Of a stretch of DNA of 64,000 bases, positions 58,213 to 64,000 are shown piece by piece (within the stretch, counting starts at the first letter, position 1; each line of letters starts with the position of its first letter). The DNA is taken from NCBI GenBank assembly GCA_002946415.1, contig NJPS01000001.1:1-64000 (forward strand). Direction: 5' to 3'. Made by a program: the position numbers and the translations under genes. Below the pieces are notes generated by a model. It did no database searches, had not been told where the DNA came from, and saw nothing but the letters and a program-made list of their open reading frames with translations. The stretch is from Rutstroemia sp. NJR-2017a BVV2. Lineage: Eukaryota > Ascomycota > Leotiomycetes > Helotiales > Rutstroemiaceae.

Positions 58213-61200
58213 TTATCTCCTTTCTAGTTTAGTATTATCCCGATATTTACTATAATAGTATAGAGTACCTATTTAGATTTATAATAAATATTTTATTCTC
58301 CTTCTTTTCTTTATTATATTTAAGTATATTTCCAAATCCGCAAAAAGTTGTTATAATATAAATCTTTATTCTAAGGAAAAAGGAAAAATAATATTTATAA
58401 AATACTTTCGTTATATATCGAAGAATCTTAAGTATTATATTCTTTCTAATTTCGACTAATATAGAGAATATACAAAAAATACCAGAAGATCTTCTTATAA
58501 TATATATAGTAATTCGGTATCTTCGTAAAAGAGTATTTATCGAGAAGAAGTCCGATTTGAAGCTAAAGAAGAAGTAATTACTTAATAGAAATAGAAGACT
58601 TTTGTATATTATATATATTTAAAGAAATAATAAAAGGTTCTGAAGGAAAAAGCTAGAAAAATATTATAGTATAATCTATATATAATTGATATACTAGAGA
58701 AGTTTGAGGAGAAAAAAAGACTGGAAAAAGAATAGACTAAATAAACCGAATAAACTCTTTAAATATCTAATTCCTCTAAAGTTAATCTTTCGATCTTCGA
58801 GCTTCTTCTAATAAATGATTCTAAACTAGTTATCTAATTAGAAACCGAGAGTTCCTTAGATAGAATTTCTCCAAATCTTATAGATAATTTAAGTTCTTAA
58901 TTAGTTCTTATATATTTTCCAAGTATAGATATCCTTCCTATTTGATTAAATAATAAAGTTTTTCTTTAATATACTTTTGATCTAATATCTCTTTAACTTC
59001 ATATTCGGTATTTGAGTTAACTAGTTCAATTTCGGTATAAAGTATATTTGGTATTCCTAGTAATATTAGTTCTAGAAGTGAAATATAAAATACTAGATAT
59101 ATATTTATTATTTTTAGTAATTTGAAGTAGTAGTTAACTAGTTCAACTACTTTGCTAATCTTGAAGAATCCTAATTTTTTATAATCTAGTTTATTATTTA
59201 GTCTTTTTATATTAATATTTTATCTGAAGAGATAAACTTTATCTTTTTTCTTAAATATTAGTTTTATATTATATTTCTAGTTATAATAGTATATTATTCG
59301 TTATATAATGAACTTAATATCAAGTAATAATTATTTATATAAGTTCTTAAAATCCTCTATTTTTATTATCTTTATATCTGATTTTGCTATATCCGGTAAT
59401 TATATATTATATATTTTTGGCTTAAATCCAAAATTGGTATATATCGGTATTATATTTGTAATAACTACCTTTATAGTATTATAAACAAATTATATAAATA
59501 GTAGTAATTCTACTTAATTATCTTATCTATAATTGATATAATATCTTAAATATTATTCTATAGTTTAATTCAACTATTCTGTCTAATTATTTATTTGTAA
59601 ATAGAATACTATCAAAAACTTTCTCTTGATTTTTAGTAAGATTATAAGTATTTACTAGAATTTCGAGGTAAAGAACTTATCTCAATCCGAGATGATTTTG
59701 GTAGATATCTTATATATACTAGCTATTATTTTTAGAAATATATAAACTAAATCCTTAGCTATACTATTTTCTTTATATAGAATTATATATCCAAACTTTG
59801 TTAATCGATCTATTATAACTAAAATAGAATTATATATTATTTCTATTATTGGATTTTTTGAAGATAATAGTTTAACTATAAAGTCTTATATAATAGACTT
59901 TTATAACTAAATAGATATATCTGGAGTTTTGAGTTAGCTATATAAAGTATATTATAAAGTTTTATTCTATATACAGATATTATAGTTTCCGATAATTTCC
60001 TTAATTATCTTCTTTATTTGTAGGAAATATAAGTTTACTTTGATTTTTGTAAATATCTTAGTAATTCCTTAATATCTATAAATTGGAAGTTTATATTATT
60101 CTTGAATAAATTATTTTGCTAAGATCGAGAGAATATATATCTTCTTATAAAAGTATATAACTTTGTTTTTGATTATAAATTCTTTACTTAGTTATTCTAA
60201 TACTTATTTTATAATAGAATTATTTCTATAGTATCCTTATATTTATTTCTCCAAATAGTTATTATAAAGTGATATTATTATAGTTAATTAAACTAAGTTA
60301 AATACTAACAAATCTTTATCTTGACGAAATATAATATATAATTTATATATTTTATTCTCTAAATATTCCGGTTTCCTACTAAGTATATTGGTTTTAATAT
60401 TTTTGTTTCCTTTGATATATAGTATTTTGAAATTGTATATAATTAATATTTCTATTTATTATATCTATTATCTATTTAGAACTTTAGTTATTATAAAGTA
60501 TACCAAATTCTTATAGTCTAAGTAAATCTGGATTATATATTTAGATTCTTCAAGATAAACTCTCTATTTTCTGAAAGTATTAATAATTACTAAAAGTTTC
60601 TTATTATAAATTTTATAGTTTAGTTTAGCTAGCTAAAGCTTTCTTGAATAATATATTATCGGTTATAGTTTTTTATTCTTATTTAGCTAGCTAAGGACTA
60701 TATCTAATATATAATCTGATATATCTATCTCAATAATAATTGGTAGTTCTGGATCGAAGGTAATAAGAACTAGTATCTATATAAAAGTTTATTTAAGGAT
60801 CTCAAATATTTTTTATATTATAATACTCTATTTATACTTATAATCCTTCTTGGTTAGCTTTATAAATAATACCGCGATTTTCGAATAATTCTTGATAAAT
60901 TGTTTATAGAAGTTTGTAAATCCTAAAAATAATTATATTTCTTTGATTATAATAAGTTATATTTATTCCAAAACTTCTTTTACTTTTCTTAGATTTATTT
61001 CGAGTTTATAAATCCTAATAATATATTCTAAGAACTCGGTTCTGGTAATATAGAATTTGTATTTCGAAGATTTAAATAGGATATCTATATCTATTAGAAT
61101 TTATAGTATTTCCTATATAATCTTGATATACTTTTCAAAGGTTTTAGTAAAGATCAAAATATTATTCAAGTATATTATATAATAGTTATCGAGGTACTTT

Positions 61201-64000
61201 CTTAACAAATTATTAACCAAATATATATATATTATAGATATATTAGTAAGCCTGAAAGATATAACTTAGTATTTATAGTATCTATATTATATATAAAATA
61301 CTATTTTCTATTTGTTTCCTTTTTTGATTCAGATTAGATTGAATCTTATATACTAATCCAATTTGGTAAAATATTTAGTTTTCCCGATTTAATTTTATAG
61401 TTTACTAGCTAATAGTAATATATATCGATCTTTAATAATAATAGTATTCAGTTTTTGATAGTCGATAACTGGTTTTAATTTTGTATTATAGAGTTTAAAT
61501 ATGAAGAAGATTAATATATTTATAGGTAAATAGGATTTTCTAATAAATCCTTTTGCTAAATTTTCTATAATATATTCTTGAAGTATTCTGAGTTTCTTCT
61601 CTAATAGTAATATAATTAGTAAGAATAATAGTTCCTTTTCTTCTTCTAATTTTATTTCATAATCTCAAAGTTGGTACTTTAGTAAAGTATTTTTATAAGG
61701 CTTTTTCTTGAAGATCTTGGTATATTTCTAGTATTATATTGATATATTCTTCAGTAAAGAATCCTAGGCTAAGATATCTAACCTTAGTAAATATATTACT
61801 TTCAGTTCTTAATTAGATATTAGTTTTGTAAGACTCTATATAAACTTTGTTTTGTATTTATACTTATTATACTATATAGTTATTATAATCTAGTCGATAT
61901 ATAGATTATAGTTCTTTAGCTATAGTATTCTCAAAATTAGTTAGTATTTTCTTAGTAGAATTAAATCTATTTTTATCTACTTAGAATACTATCTTAGCTA
62001 TATCTCAAATTCTTATATTTTGTACTAAATCAATTTATTCTTTTTAGCTAATTGTTTATTGGTAAAGTGGAGTCTATATAGAATTGGTTTTTCGAGAATT
62101 TGTAATTTTACTGATACTATAGCTTTTGGTATTATAAAATTCTTTATTATTTCTAAATCTATTATTATTCAGAGTAAATATCTATTTATATATATTTTGT
62201 AAAGGATCTATCCCGATTCTAAAGTAGCTTTAAACTTCTTAGCTAGTCCCTTATTTATATCTTCAATAAGTTATTTCTGATTAATTCTTTTCTGATTTCG
62301 ATTTACAATTTTAGGTTTGCTATTTTTTATAAAACTAAAGAACCTCTTCTAGATATTGATTATATCTTCTTAAACTATATTTAGATTTGTTCTAATCTTT
62401 ATTCTGAGAATTCGTTTAATAAGAATATCGATATATTTAATAAATATTTTGTATCTGAAGATCTATAATACTACTCTTTGTAGTTAAATCAATTTCTATA
62501 ATAGTATATTTTATTGGTTCTTGTAACTATATTAGTAAATAATTTCTCAAATCTCTTTGTTATTTAATAGATTATATTATTAGAACTCTCTAAATTCTCT
62601 ATAAGTTCGAGTCTTTTGCTATATTCTAGTAGAATTAATCTTAAGTTCTAGTTTATAATAGTAATCTATAATTAGTTAATCTCGGATATTTCGAATATTG
62701 TTCTAAAGTCTGTTATTATCTAGTAAACTTATAAATTCCTTTTATCTCTAAGACTTGATTCTATAATAACTGATTTTTTCTAGGAATTATATCTTTTTCT
62801 ATTTTGGAGATTTGTTTTAAGTAGTAGTTTTCTTATTACTAGGTTTTTTTGAATACTAGTCTACTTTCTTTTTATCTACTTTGTGAATTAGATAAGAATC
62901 CTTATAGTAAGTAATCTATATTAATTATATATAATCTATTTCTTAAGTAGTCTGATAACTATTTATTATATTTAATTGATATCTAGATATAATCCAGCTA
63001 CTATTTTATCCTACTATAAATTTAAATTATTTCTTTTCTTTCTAATTGGTTTATTTAGACTTTATCCTTTAAGATTTCTTTCGATAATCTTTTGCTTGGT
63101 ATCCTGAGAATCTGTATTCAAAGTAAAACTTCTGTTTTTATCAATAGTTTTGTTTATTCTAGGAAAGGTTATTTTTTGAGTTTATTATATTTAGTTATAT
63201 AGAGTTATTATAAGTCTCTTCTCTAGTATATTATTTTTTGGAAAACCTTGATCTTTTCTTATTCTATTAATATTATTAAAAGTACTAGTTTGTATTACTG
63301 AAATATATTTCTCTTTGAAATTTATAATTTCTATTATCGATATAAATAGTTTCTTCGATCAGATCATTTATATTATTAATCGGATCTCTCCAAGATAGTT
63401 CAAGTTTGATATTTCTCTTTAGTCCTTTTATATAATAACTAAGTAATACTACTATTCTCTAATTGGTTTGATTTCTATATTTTCGGAATTCTATTATATA
63501 GTTGATTATAGATCCGGTTTGTTATAAACTAAAAAGTTATTATTCTATAGTTCTTATAATATCGATATCTCCAAATACTTATTTAATCTCTTTACGAAAT
63601 CCTTTATAGCTTATAAATATAACTATAATAATTGCTATTATTATAGCTAAGTTACAGTTATTCTCGAAATAGTTGGATAGAAAAAGTTCAATTTATTTAG
63701 CTATTTCATCTTTTAGATAAAAGATAACTTAGAGATTCTTAGTATCTCAAATATCGAATTTATCAGTATTGAATCTGAAATATATTCTTAACTATAAAAG
63801 AAAAATTTCTAATTTCTTTCTATTATTATTATACTTATCTAGTAATATGATCTTTAAGATTTCCTGAAGTCTAAATTCCTTTAGCTTATTATTATTACTA
63901 TTATTTTCCTTATTATTGATATTATTATAAACTATAACGATATCGTTATTATAGTTTAATAGAAATATAGTTATATTTGTAGTAAGTAATAGAGCTAATA
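57663..64000 (-). mobile_element. Ty3/Gypsy retrotransposon B, same family, inverted, 5' end outside window
   Basis: The 3' LTR is 57663-58212 (read on the minus strand). The pol follows leftward: the reverse complement near 61450 reads KPVIDYQKLN and near 61160 reads YLNNILIF, the same RT blocks as element A. The visible part mirrors element A as far as its gag-proximal region. It keeps slightly more G and C than A in places (for example near 57700-57780). Confidence 0.88.

Overview
The window is nuclear DNA of a filamentous ascomycete (Pezizomycotina). The grounds are short GT-AG introns of about 35-130 nt with CTAAC/CTAAT branch sites, a PDR-type ABC transporter with the fungal degenerate Walker B of NBD1, a Zn2Cys6 regulator, a HET-domain gene, and AT-rich retroelements full of C-to-T/G-to-A nonsense typical of repeat-induced point mutation (RIP). 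I cannot place it to a genus. It has a two-speed layout: a gene island at about 17.4-46.9 kb lies between repeat blocks at 1-17.4 kb and 47-64 kb.

Left block (1-17.4 kb). A hAT-family DNA transposon runs from beyond the left edge to about 5218. It holds a transposase (minus strand), an unrecognised gene (minus) and a clear histone H3/CenH3-like gene (plus). All ten introns inferred in these three genes carry the same tandem double motif, TACTAATCTTTATACTAATC or a close variant, in either orientation. I found this motif elsewhere only near the transposon's right end and in a 489-bp non-autonomous relative at 20.7-21.2 kb. The hAT sits in the gag of a Ty1/copia element. That copia, with a 1,740-bp downstream segment, is repeated in tandem (second unit 10791-17378), and the second copia gives the uninterrupted insertion site.

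Gene island (17.4-46.9 kb). In order: a secreted cysteine-rich effector-like gene; a patch of nested repeat relics; a HET-domain gene broken by one Trp-to-TAG change; a stretch of dead genes (alginate-lyase-like, carboxylesterase, unassigned fragments); three intact secreted-protein genes (GH127, GH27, FAS1); a Zn2Cys6 transcription factor; a dead cytochrome P450; and an apparently intact PDR transporter. GH127 and GH27 fit removal of plant cell-wall side chains. Regulator, P450 and transporter look like the remains of a detoxification or metabolite-export cluster.

Right block (47-64 kb). This is very AT-rich, RIP-destroyed Ty3/Gypsy DNA. One complete element (49850-56817, 550-bp LTRs) faces a second of the same family in opposite orientation (from 57663 to the right edge), giving a very large inverted repeat with an 845-bp spacer.

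The best candidate for something undescribed is the hAT element that appears to carry an H3-fold histone and a repeated intron-resident motif. Exon boundaries are hand-derived and no database search was possible.
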